Positions 1 to 6,694 of a DNA stretch of 12,290 nt are shown one piece after another. A program made the position numbers and the translations under genes. A model generated the notes under the pieces. The model made no database searches and was not told the DNA's origin. It saw nothing but the letters and a program-made list of their open reading frames with translations. Origin of the DNA: Alphaproteobacteria bacterium (GTDB lineage Bacteria; Pseudomonadota; Alphaproteobacteria; UBA2136; UBA6156); assembly GCA_020249005.1 (NCBI GenBank), contig JADCGN010000042.1, positions 1 to 12,290 of the forward strand, given 5' to 3'. The stretch's first letter is position 1; each line of letters opens with the position of its first letter.

Positions 1-26
1 GGCGATGATTCCGGCATGGTGAGGCC

Positions 27-995
27 ATGCCCGACTTAATCGCCCAGGCTGGCCAGGCCTTAACCCCCGAACTGATTGCGCTTGGCGAAAAGTATGGCCT
101 CAACCGTGTTGAAACCCGTTTTTTAGGGCCGCTGCTGAAGTACTTTACCGAGCCCAACATTCGGGAGGTGGTGATCAACCAACCCGGCGAAGTGGGGTAC
201 GAATTTCCCGACGGCAGCTGGAAGTGGGTGGAGGCCCCCGAGCTGACGTTGGCGCAGCTGGAAGATTGCGCCCGGATGTTGGCGAACCTTTCCAACAACA
301 TCTACACGCCCGACCACCCGGTGCTGAGCTGCAAAATGCCCGGCGGCCACCGGGTACAGATTGTCGGCGGGCACCATTGCGGCAAAAAGTTTTCGATGAC
401 GGTGCGGATCCAGCACGTCAAGAACTATACGCTGGATAGCTTTGTGTTGCCGCCCGGGGTGAAGGACCAGATTATTGACTGCGTGATCAACAAGAAAACG
501 CTGCTGATTTCGGGCGGAACCAGCACCGGGAAAACCAGCTTCATGAACGCGGCGTTGAAATACATCCCGATGCACGAGCGGTTGATTACGCTGGAAGACG
601 TGCCGGAACTGGATGTACCGCACCATAACTGGACCCCATTGTTGTTTGGGGGCGCCAACCGTGATCCCTCGGGCAAAGAAATTAAAGAAATGTTGAACGC
701 CACGCTGCGGATGCGGCCTGACCGGATTTTGCTGGGGGAAATCCGCAAGGAAAACGCCTTTACCTTTTGCAGCGCCATCAACACCGGCCACGAGGGCAGC
801 ATGGCGACCATCCACAGCAACAGCCCGGATGCCGCACTGGACGCCGTGGTGAACCGGGTGATGCTGAACGGCGAAATTGCCGACAGCGCCTTGAACGTGC
901 TGCGCCGCCAGCTGGAGGCCGACATCTACGGCGTGGTGCAGCTCACCCGCGAAGGCCCACGGGTGACGGGGTACTTCAAGCCGTTGAAAGCTTAG
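27..995 (+). CDS. virB11: VirB11-type secretion ATPase (P-type T4SS)
   Basis: A 322-aa cytoplasmic hexameric ATPase that powers pilus assembly and substrate transfer in type IV secretion systems. The order of motifs is diagnostic: an N-terminal domain (about 1-140), Walker A GGTSTGKTS (163-171, Lys169), the Asp box LITLEDVPEL (186-195), Walker B RILLGEIR (233-240, Glu238) and the His box GHEGSMATIHSN (254-265). The length is normal for VirB11 and shorter than CpaF/TadA relatives, which carry N-terminal extensions. The ATG at 27 is preceded by GGTGAGG. An upstream frame closes with TGA at 20-22, four bases before the ATG, and could be the tail of a virB10 gene, but the 22 bases present cannot prove that. 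In many virB operons virD4 follows; here a palindrome and a fibre-like gene follow instead. VirB11 is favoured over TrbB or CpaF by length and by the His-box context. Confidence 0.93.
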   Translation: MPDLIAQAGQALTPELIALGEKYGLNRVETRFLGPLLKYFTEPNIREVVINQPGEVGYEFPDGSWKWVEAPELTLAQLEDCARMLANLSNNIYTPDHPVLSCKMPGGHRVQIVGGHHCGKKFSMTVRIQHVKNYTLDSFVLPPGVKDQIIDCVINKKTLLISGGTSTGKTSFMNAALKYIPMHERLITLEDVPELDVPHHNWTPLLFGGANRDPSGKEIKEMLNATLRMRPDRILLGEIRKENAFTFCSAINTGHEGSMATIHSNSPDAALDAVVNRVMLNGEIADSALNVLRRQLEADIYGVVQLTREGPRVTGYFKPLKA

Positions 996-1002
996 TTGCT
1001 TG

Positions 1003-1147
1003 GAGCATATCCCATTATTCTACTACGCCGGGCTGTAAATGCCTGATTCCTGCGCTTCCGCTCCTCATGTACTTCTCTGTACACTGCGGTGCGGTTCTCG
1101 GTAATCAGCCATTTTCGCTCCGGCCTAGCGAATACTGGGATATGCTC
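1003..1147. repeat. 145-nt imperfect palindromic element
   Basis: The left arm (1003-1072) and right arm (1079-1147) are near reverse complements around a 6-base loop (1073-1078). The outermost 18 bases of each arm match with one mismatch (1003-1020 against 1130-1147). The arms then match with scattered mismatches and small gaps, and the four bases flanking the loop, GTAC, pair perfectly. The stem sits between virB11 and the fibre-like gene and contains no credible protein gene. It resembles intergenic palindromic repeats of the REP or Rickettsia palindromic element kind in size and shape. Family membership and copy number cannot be judged from one copy. It could also act as a transcription attenuator within the operon. 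Confidence 0.8.
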
Positions 1148-1258
1148 TTGCCTGCCAGCGGCGGCGCTGATGGCACACTTACCACAGCCCTTGCGGTAAC
1201 TGCCCGCCCCCTAAGCAGCGAGGGCAGACAGGCGCTGAAACAATGCTAAGTTAGCGGC
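1148..1258. other. leader between palindrome and fibre-like gene
   Basis: No gene is seen. Short inverted repeats are present: CAGCG/CGCTG around 1158-1171, and CTGCCC (near 1201) paired with GGGCAG (near 1223). The ATG at 1259 lacks a clear ribosome-binding site; the preceding bases are taagttagcggc. I could not assign a convincing promoter here. Confidence 0.4.
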
Positions 1259-2749
1259 ATGCTGCGGAATAAGACCTGGAATAGCGCGTTGGCCGTCGGG
1301 CTTGGGTTGGCACCGTGGGGTTACGCGCAAAACTATGCCGATTTGGCCACCATTTCCGCCACCTTGGGGGTGAACAACACCCGGGTGTGCATTGGGGAAG
1401 GCAGCCGGAGCGACATTGGCTGCCCCACCTATGCGCCGACCGTGAGTGCGGCAGGTTTGTTGACGGCCACCAGCTTGGCCACGGGTGGGCTGACGGTGAG
1501 TGGGGCCACCAGCCTTTCCACCGTTTCCGCCACCGTGGGGGCGTTTAACAGCCTGACGGTGAATGGTTTGCCGGTTGTGGGTGGGGCGAGTGCGGACCGA
1601 ATCGTGAGCGGCACCGACCAAGTGGTGGTGAACGGCACCACCGACACCGTAAGCTACAGCATCAACGGCGTCACGGTGGGCTATTTCCATCCAACCCTGG
1701 GCTGGGTCGGGCCGGGGATCAGTGCCTCGGGCGGGATTAGCGGGAGTACCGGATATTTTGGTGGCCGGGTGGGGATTGGGACAGCAAGCCCTGGAGCCAG
1801 CTTGACGGTGGTGGGGGAAGCCCAAGTGGGCAGCAGCGGTGCCGCTTGTGCGGCCGGCAATGCCGGGGCGATTCGTTACACGGGTGGGGCGCTGAGCTTC
1901 TGTAACGGCAGCGCTTGGACAGCGCTGACTTCCGGCAACCTCAGCAACTATGTGCTGAAAGCCGGTGACACGATGACGGGCGCCTTGATGGTGAATAATG
2001 GCTCGGCCGGACGGGTTGGTTTAGAACCGGGCAGTGTTACGAACCCTGGCTATATGCAATTTTTTACCCCCGATGGTACCCGCCGTGGTTACATTGGCTG
2101 GCAATTTGCCACTAACCGCCTTGGGATTATTGGAGAAAACGGCTGGAGCTATAATTTTAATATTACCCCTGAAGTGAATGGCAGTGCCGTTTGGCATGCG
2201 GGTAACTTTGATCCTAACGGTTATGTCACCAAAGCTGGCGATAATACGATTACGGGCAACTTAACCATTAACAACAGCGCGCCAACGTTTACGATGCAAG
2301 ATACGGATGGGCGCTCGGGGTATATCCATACCAATAGTAACCTTATGTATTTCATGGGAAGTGGTGCCAACAACCAACCGATCAACAACTGGACGAGCTT
2401 CCCCATGATCGTGGATTTAATTAATTCACGGGTTGGTATTAACCAGATTTGCGACACAAGTTTTAATAACTGTCGGACTCCGGCACAGATTGCGGCGGCG
2501 ATCGGGGTTAGTTGTAATGGTACGACAGTATCGTTTAACGGCTGTACAGCGACAACATCTCCAATGCCAAATGGAACCACCGGCACCGTAACGGATCCCT
2601 TTTCCGCAGCCTGCGACGCTTTAGATTATTTTGGGACAATTAACGTGTCGTGCTCTAACGGTACGGTTACGGTGACGGGGGGGAGCTGTTCCTCTGCTTA
2701 TGGTGTGCCGTGTGGTGGCGGTGATGGCGGTGGCGGTGACGCCAACTAA
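1259..2749 (+). CDS. exported tail-fibre-like mosaic protein, putative surface adhesin
   Basis: A 496-aa protein with a signal peptide (residues 1 to about 23; charged start, hydrophobic LAVGLGLAPWGYA, likely cut before Gln24). The body is low-complexity and rich in Gly, Thr, Ser and Asn. It contains modules typical of phage tail fibres and pilus-tip adhesins: VGIGTASPGASLTVVG (171-186), GAIRYTGGALSFCNGSAWTAL (203-223), YVLKAGDTMTGALMVNN (231-247), a receptor-fibre-like stretch ending VWHAGNF (311-317), and a second KAGDNTITGNLTINN (325-339). The C-terminus (398-485) is Cys-rich and ends in a Gly/Asp-rich tail. GC falls from about 65% (1441-1560) to about 46% (2101-2520, hand count), so the distal half may have a foreign origin. 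The virB11 neighbour and the signal peptide suggest a secreted fibre or T4SS-associated adhesin rather than a phage gene; no other phage genes are nearby. No enzyme motif is recognised. Confidence 0.75.
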   Translation: MLRNKTWNSALAVGLGLAPWGYAQNYADLATISATLGVNNTRVCIGEGSRSDIGCPTYAPTVSAAGLLTATSLATGGLTVSGATSLSTVSATVGAFNSLTVNGLPVVGGASADRIVSGTDQVVVNGTTDTVSYSINGVTVGYFHPTLGWVGPGISASGGISGSTGYFGGRVGIGTASPGASLTVVGEAQVGSSGAACAAGNAGAIRYTGGALSFCNGSAWTALTSGNLSNYVLKAGDTMTGALMVNNGSAGRVGLEPGSVTNPGYMQFFTPDGTRRGYIGWQFATNRLGIIGENGWSYNFNITPEVNGSAVWHAGNFDPNGYVTKAGDNTITGNLTINNSAPTFTMQDTDGRSGYIHTNSNLMYFMGSGANNQPINNWTSFPMIVDLINSRVGINQICDTSFNNCRTPAQIAAAIGVSCNGTTVSFNGCTATTSPMPNGTTGTVTDPFSAACDALDYFGTINVSCSNGTVTVTGGSCSSAYGVPCGGGDGGGGDAN

Positions 2750-4045
2750 TTGGCTGCGGTGATGCTTGGCCGGTTAAGCCTGCCGACTTGGCTCGGCCGG
2801 TTGGGGTTATGGTACCAACGGTTTTTTTCGATTGACGAAATCCGGCAAGACAAGGCCCTGCAATGGTTTGCCGGGGCCCTGCTGCTGGCCTATGCCGCGC
2901 GGTTCGACCACCGCTTGGACAGCTGGATCCTCAACCCCGCCACCACGGTGGAAGGCGTGGCGCAAGGCCAAGCGCTGTGTTGGCCGTTTTTCCAGAGCTG
3001 CACCGAGTGGATTGTTTTAAGCACCATTCCCTACGGCTACAGCCAGCCCACGGTGTTCATGCTGTTGTTTGCGATGATGGGGGGCGCCGTGTATGCCATG
3101 TACCGCGGCCGTTGGGCCTGGGTGCATGCGGCGTTGTTGGCGCTGCTGGTGGCGCGGCTGTACTTCATGGCCATCAATTACCAGTACAAGGCTAACTACG
3201 ATTATTACCACACCATCTTTACCTTGCTGTTTGTGTTTGCCGCGCAAAAGCGCTTCTTCCTGCAGTTGGCGGTGGTAATGTTTTATGTGCTTTCCACTTC
3301 GGCCAAAAACCACGAGACCTGGATTTTGGGGACGTATTTCAGTTCCATGCAGACCAGCCTGCCGATTTTCGGCCGCGGTACCGAACCTCTCTGGACCAAT
3401 CTGGTGATTGTGATGGAAATGCTCGGCGCCTGGTGCTTGTTCAGCAGCCGGCGGTGGTTGCAGCGCAGCGCCTTAACCTTCTTTGCGGTCTTCCATGTGT
3501 ATTCCGGCATTTTGGTGAAGTACCTGTATCCCATCACGGTGCTGCCGCCGTTGCTGATTCTCTTCGGCCCTTGGTTTAAGCCCTACCGCCAGGTGCCGCT
3601 TGGCCGCCACGCGCTGTTTGGGTGGGGGGTCATCGGGCTCATGCTGGTGGGGCAAACCATGCCCAAACTCATTCCCGGCGATGAAAAGATGACGATGGAA
3701 GGGGCGTTTTACGGGTTGTACATGTTCGATGCCAACCACCAATGTTTGGTGTCGGCTGCGCGGAATGGGCAGATGGTCTATATGGATATGTCGCAATCGG
3801 CCGCCAGCCGCTGTGACCCTTACGAATACCTCTTTCGCGTACAACAGCTGGCCTGCCGGGGGGCGGTGCCCGCCCCGGTCAGTTTGGTGATTGACCACAG
3901 CATCAACGGCGGGCCGTTTTACCGGATTGTGGATGCCCCCAACGCCTGCGCCCTGACCTTCAACCCCTGGGGGCGGAATGCGTGGATTCGAGACACCGAC
4001 ACCGCGCCAATGGTGGGCCGGGCGGTGCAAAATACCTATTTTTGA
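2750..4045 (+). CDS. multi-pass membrane protein, HTTM/gamma-carboxylase-like
   Basis: A 431-aa integral membrane protein. Hydrophobic segments lie at about 38-50, 101-118, 124-141, 153-166, 168-183, 214-231, 239-256, 258-273 and 289-302, followed by a soluble C-terminal region of about 120 residues with several Cys. The motifs KNHETW (186-191) and FHVYSG (248-253) and the layout recall HTTM (vitamin K-dependent gamma-carboxylase-like) membrane proteins. That assignment rests on general resemblance only, and no catalytic residue is claimed. The TTG start at 2750 directly abuts the TAA of the fibre-like gene (2747-2749), implying translational coupling. An ATG at 2762 is an equally possible start, and neither has a strong ribosome-binding site. 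Cotranscription suggests a role in modifying, anchoring or exporting the fibre-like protein, which is inference. Confidence 0.7.
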   Translation: MAAVMLGRLSLPTWLGRLGLWYQRFFSIDEIRQDKALQWFAGALLLAYAARFDHRLDSWILNPATTVEGVAQGQALCWPFFQSCTEWIVLSTIPYGYSQPTVFMLLFAMMGGAVYAMYRGRWAWVHAALLALLVARLYFMAINYQYKANYDYYHTIFTLLFVFAAQKRFFLQLAVVMFYVLSTSAKNHETWILGTYFSSMQTSLPIFGRGTEPLWTNLVIVMEMLGAWCLFSSRRWLQRSALTFFAVFHVYSGILVKYLYPITVLPPLLILFGPWFKPYRQVPLGRHALFGWGVIGLMLVGQTMPKLIPGDEKMTMEGAFYGLYMFDANHQCLVSAARNGQMVYMDMSQSAASRCDPYEYLFRVQQLACRGAVPAPVSLVIDHSINGGPFYRIVDAPNACALTFNPWGRNAWIRDTDTAPMVGRAVQNTYF

Positions 4046-4058
4046 TGGAATCCTGGTC

Positions 4059-4283
4059 ATGACCCCGCTCGACTCAACCGCCACCACGCTGCCGTACCTG
4101 GTGTATCATCCGCTGCTGGTGAATGCTCCGCCAACCTATCTGAATGACTGGCAATTGGCCTTGGTACCGTATGTACCGCTGATTTCCAGCGTGTATTGGG
4201 GCTTGTATGGGGGCGTATTGGTGTATATGGCCACGCGGTTTGTGGTGATTCCGCTGTGGCGGCGGTGGCGCGGTAAAGATTAA
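4059..4283 (+). CDS. small membrane protein, 74 aa
   Basis: It starts 13 bases after the stop of the membrane-protein gene, in the same direction, so it probably belongs to the same operon. The polar N-terminus (1-30) is followed by one long hydrophobic stretch (about 33-66, with many Tyr and Val) and a very basic end, WRRWRGKD. This suggests one or two membrane passes with a cytoplasmic C-terminus by the positive-inside rule. The open frame extends upstream to an ATG at 3978 inside the previous gene, but 4059 is preferred because the extra residues read as out-of-frame sequence of that gene. The ribosome-binding site is weak. I do not recognise the family. Confidence 0.6.
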   Translation: MTPLDSTATTLPYLVYHPLLVNAPPTYLNDWQLALVPYVPLISSVYWGLYGGVLVYMATRFVVIPLWRRWRGKD

Positions 4284-4320
4284 GTTTTGTCGCAGAAGCC
4301 GCCGGGAGAAATCAGGCCGT

Positions 4321-4334
4321 GGACTGTTAATCCG
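4321..4334. repeat. 14-nt inverted copy of the tRNA-Asn anticodon arm
   Basis: GGACTGTTAATCCG here is the exact reverse complement of 4397-4410, the anticodon arm of the tRNA. It lies 29 bases beyond the tRNA 3' end in the transcribed direction, so a read-through precursor could pair it with its own anticodon arm. A short imperfect hairpin (4334-4362) lies between. Confidence 0.7.
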
Positions 4335-4362
4335 TAACACTTCAAGAAGGGGGTTAAGTTAC

Positions 4363-4437
4363 TGGCTCCGGCGGCTGGGATCGAACCAGCGACCTGCGGA
4401 TTAACAGTCCGATGCTCTACCGCTGAGCTACGCCGGA
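4363..4437 (-). tRNA. tRNA-Asn (GTT)
   Basis: Read on the minus strand, the cloverleaf is complete. The 7-bp acceptor stem pairs TCCGGCG with CGCCGGA. The D arm is GCTC/GAGC, and the anticodon loop CTGTTAA contains GTT. The T arm is GCTGG-TTCGATC-CCAGC, the discriminator is G, and an encoded CCA is present (4363-4365). The outer pair of the anticodon stem is mismatched. Confidence 0.97.
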
Positions 4438-4452
4438 GCAGGCAACGAAGGG

Positions 4453-4481
4453 CTTATGGGGCAAGGGGCCGGGGCTGTCAA
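4453..4481 (-). promoter_or_regulatory. sigma-70-type promoter for tRNA-Asn
   Basis: On the minus strand a perfect -35 TTGACA (4476-4481) is separated by 17 bases from CATAAG (4453-4458). That places the transcription start about 10 bases before the tRNA 5' end. It lies in the gap just downstream of mbfA's stop. Confidence 0.7.
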
Positions 4482-4513
4482 CCAGGGGGCCACAACTTTA
4501 CCAGCCGCGCTGC

Positions 4514-5491
4514 CTAACTTCCACCCAGCACCAAGCCCACCAGCACCACCAAGGCGCCACCCAGCACCACCTGGAACAGCGTGGGCAGCAGCGGGCTCTT
4601 CATATAATGCCAGCGGATGTAGGCAATCGCGGCCAATTCGATCACCACCACCAGCAGGGCCAGGGCGGTGGCGGTCTGCACATCGGCCAACAAATAAGGC
4701 AGGGCGTGGCCAACGCCGCCCAGCGTGGTGGCCAGCCCGCACACCCCGCCACGCAGCCAGGGGCTGCCGCGGCCGGAAATCTTGCCGTCATCACTCAGGC
4801 CTTCGGTCAGGCCCATGGAAATTCCGGCGCCGACGCTGGCGGCCAGGCCCACCAGCAGCGTTTCGTGGCTGCTTTGCGTGGCCATTGCGGCGGCAAACAA
4901 GGGGGCGAGGGTAGAAACCGAGCCGTCGATCAGCCCGGCCAGCCCCGGCTGCACCACTTGCAGTACTAAGTTTTGCCGGGCCGCGGCGGTTTCGGCGTGC
5001 TTGGCGTTGTCGGTCAGCACGGTGGCCTGCAGTTTTTCGGCCCGTGCTTCGTGGTTGCGTTCGGCGGCGGCCAAGTCGCCCAGCAGCTTGCGCACGGCCA
5101 CATCTTGGCTGCGGCTGGCGGCCAGGGTGTAGAAATTCCCGGCCTGCACTTCCATTTGCTCGGCCAGCGTCCACAGCGCCTCGGGGTTCAGTTCTGGCGC
5201 CAGCCACAGGGCTTCGGGGCGGCTAAAGCCGGCCACATCCTCACGGCGTACCAACGGAATGTGCTCGCCAAACTTCAGCCGATACAGCGTCAGCAAGGCG
5301 CGGCGGTGGCCGTCTTCTTCCTCGGCCATGGCCTCAAACACTTCGGCGCTGGCGGGGAAGGTGGCCTTCAGCCGGTGGGCGATGTCGCGGTAAATCCGGC
5401 CATCCTCTTCTTCGGCGCCGATGGCCAAGGCCAGCACTTCGGCTTCACTCAGGCTGGCGAAGGGGCGTTTGGTGGAGGCAAACAGCGGCAT
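4514..5491 (-). CDS. mbfA: MbfA-type ferritin-like/VIT1 membrane iron exporter
   Basis: A 325-aa fusion. Residues about 10-165 form a ferritin-like di-iron four-helix domain with ligand candidates in GAEEEDGRIY (25-34), MAEEEDGHRR (55-64), EQMEVQ (111-116) and AERNHE (143-148). Residues about 178-325 form a VIT/CCC1-type membrane domain with LAGLIDGSVSTLAP (184-197) and GISMGLTEGLSDDG (223-236), then three C-terminal hydrophobic helices. This architecture is that of MbfA (erythrin-VIT) of alphaproteobacteria, an inner-membrane iron exporter protecting against iron and peroxide stress; the function here is inferred from family. The start at 5491 is chosen because family members begin just before the LSEAEVLALAIGAEEEDGR segment. 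An in-frame ATG at 5548 would overlap fabI. The gene diverges from fabI with 47 bases between start codons, and no clear Irr-type operator is visible. Confidence 0.9.
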   Translation of the reverse strand: MPLFASTKRPFASLSEAEVLALAIGAEEEDGRIYRDIAHRLKATFPASAEVFEAMAEEEDGHRRALLTLYRLKFGEHIPLVRREDVAGFSRPEALWLAPELNPEALWTLAEQMEVQAGNFYTLAASRSQDVAVRKLLGDLAAAERNHEARAEKLQATVLTDNAKHAETAAARQNLVLQVVQPGLAGLIDGSVSTLAPLFAAAMATQSSHETLLVGLAASVGAGISMGLTEGLSDDGKISGRGSPWLRGGVCGLATTLGGVGHALPYLLADVQTATALALLVVVIELAAIAYIRWHYMKSPLLPTLFQVVLGGALVVLVGLVLGGS

Positions 5492-5538
5492 GGGGCAAGG
5501 GGCTTTCTTCTTGGGAATTCTGGCGCTATGGTGCCGCC

Positions 5539-6345
5539 ATGGACACAATTTTACAACCGGTGCCGCAACTTCTTGCTGGCAAAAAAGGCCTGATTTTGGG
5601 CGTGGCGAACGAATGGAGCCTGGCGTGGGGGATTGCCCAGGCCGCCCATGCTGCCGGCGCCAAGCTGACTTTAACCTACCCCAACGAGGCCTTGCAGCGC
5701 CGGGTGTTGCCGATGGCGGCCCAGCTGGAAGCCGACGTAATGGAATGCGACGTGCAGGATGACGGGCACTTGGCGGGCCTTGGCACGCACTTCGCCAAGG
5801 CGGGGAATCAGCTGGATTTTGTGGTGCACGCGGTGGCGTTTGCCAACAAGGAAGAGTTGAAGGGCGGCATCACCAACACCACGCGGGAAGGGTTCCGCAC
5901 CGCGCTGGAGGTGAGCTGCTACAGCTTCATCGGCCTTACCAAGGCGTTGGCAGGGGCGCTCAACCCAGGCGCGAGCCTGCTGACACTGACCTATGAAGGC
6001 AGCACCAAAGTGGTACCCAACTACAATATCATGGGGGTGGCCAAGGCGGCGTTGGAAAGTGCCACGCGTTACCTGGCGGCGGAACTGGGCCCCCAAGGCG
6101 TACGGGTGAATGCGATTTCGGCCGGGCCGATCAACACCCTGGCCGCCCGGGGGATTGGCGGCTTTGGCGGGATGCTGAAGCACCACGAGGCCACCGCCCC
6201 GTTGCGGCGCCTCACCACCCAAGAGGATGTGGCTGGGGCGGCGCTGTATCTGCTTTCCGGCCTTGGCAGCGGCACCACGGGCGAAGTGCTGATGGTGGAC
6301 ACTGGGGCGCACATTATAGGGCCGACCCCAGCAAATGTTTCATAG
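5539..6345 (+). CDS. fabI: enoyl-[acyl-carrier-protein] reductase (NADH) FabI
   Basis: A 268-aa short-chain-dehydrogenase-fold enzyme that catalyses the last reduction step of each fatty-acid elongation cycle. It has the altered nucleotide-binding motif of FabI, LILGVANEWSLAWGIA (18-33), and the FabI active site: Tyr152 (LTYEG), Tyr162 and Lys169 in NYNIMGVAK, followed by GVRVNAISAGPINTLAARGI (187-206). The length is normal. The segment HAVAFANKEEL (97-107) has Ala where E. coli FabI has Gly93, and it looks closer to Bacillus FabI than to E. coli FabI. The ATG at 5539 has only a weak ribosome-binding site, so initiation may be leaderless or weak. The downstream DNA has no partner gene, so this is probably a single-gene unit. 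Confidence 0.95.
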   Translation: MDTILQPVPQLLAGKKGLILGVANEWSLAWGIAQAAHAAGAKLTLTYPNEALQRRVLPMAAQLEADVMECDVQDDGHLAGLGTHFAKAGNQLDFVVHAVAFANKEELKGGITNTTREGFRTALEVSCYSFIGLTKALAGALNPGASLLTLTYEGSTKVVPNYNIMGVAKAALESATRYLAAELGPQGVRVNAISAGPINTLAARGIGGFGGMLKHHEATAPLRRLTTQEDVAGAALYLLSGLGSGTTGEVLMVDTGAHIIGPTPANVS

Positions 6346-6361
6346 TTTCATGAAGCTACAC

Positions 6362-6377
6362 AGACTTGTCAAAGTCT
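6362..6377 (+). terminator. weak hairpin after fabI
   Basis: AGACTT-GTCA-AAGTCT is a perfect 6-bp stem 17 bases after the fabI stop, followed by ttgaaatt. The stem is short and the T-tract poor, so termination is only possible. Confidence 0.35.
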
Positions 6378-6440
6378 TTGAAATTGCTTAAAAGCCTTAG
6401 TACCGAATTCAACAATTCAACCGTTTTCACACTAACCCTT

Positions 6441-6671
6441 AGTGACAGGGACGCATAAAAAACGCGTTCAAGTCTAGGGAGGAACGCCTCATCCCTGTCA
6501 CTGCTCCGCCCCTGGCTGGCGCGACTCTGCCGAGACCAAGGCAGAATCCCGCACCGCCAGGGGTGGAGCCTCGAGATCACGAACTGCACCGGATTGCTCA
6601 TCCCACGCCTGCCCCCGGTGCACAGGGCCGACACTGCCACGCCCCCCCGGCAGTGTCGGCCCGACTTTTTT
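6441..6671 (+). ncRNA. candidate structured RNA, about 230 nt, ending in a terminator
   Basis: Four helices follow each other with little spacing. Helix 1 is 6441-6451 with 6492-6502 (11 perfect pairs). Helix 2 is 6503-6516 with 6556-6569 (14 pairs, one G-T), containing an inner hairpin 6526-6531/6540-6545. Helix 3 is 6585-6592 with 6615-6622 (8 pairs). Helix 4 is 6625-6638 with 6649-6662 (14 pairs), followed by CTTTTTT, which makes it a plus-strand terminator. Helices 1 and 2 abut directly. I compared it by eye with the conserved cores of RNase P RNA, tmRNA, SRP RNA and 6S RNA and found none of them. The AT-rich bases 6380-6440 could hold a promoter (TTGAAA near 6379), but no good -10 was found. 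No convincing protein frame exists here. Confidence 0.5.
6625..6671 (+). terminator. strong rho-independent terminator
   Basis: A perfect 14-bp stem (6625-6638 with 6649-6662) closes a 10-base C-rich loop and is followed by gaCTTTTTT (6663-6671). There is no A-tract on the other side, so it acts on the plus strand. Confidence 0.85.
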
Positions 6672-6694
6672 GCCTTGTTGCTGGTGCAAACAGT

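Noticed and set aside
1..22. 3' end of an upstream virB10 gene
   Set aside because: A frame ends in TGA at 20-22, but six codons cannot identify a gene, and another frame also reads through to 39.
1211..1825. 204-codon minus-strand frame opposite the fibre-like gene
   Set aside because: It is antisense to a gene with signal peptide and known modules; it is rich in His/Pro/Arg, as is usual for shadow frames in GC-rich DNA.
1259..2749. Prophage remnant
   Set aside because: Fibre modules are present but no other phage gene lies nearby, and the protein has a signal peptide, which phage fibres lack.
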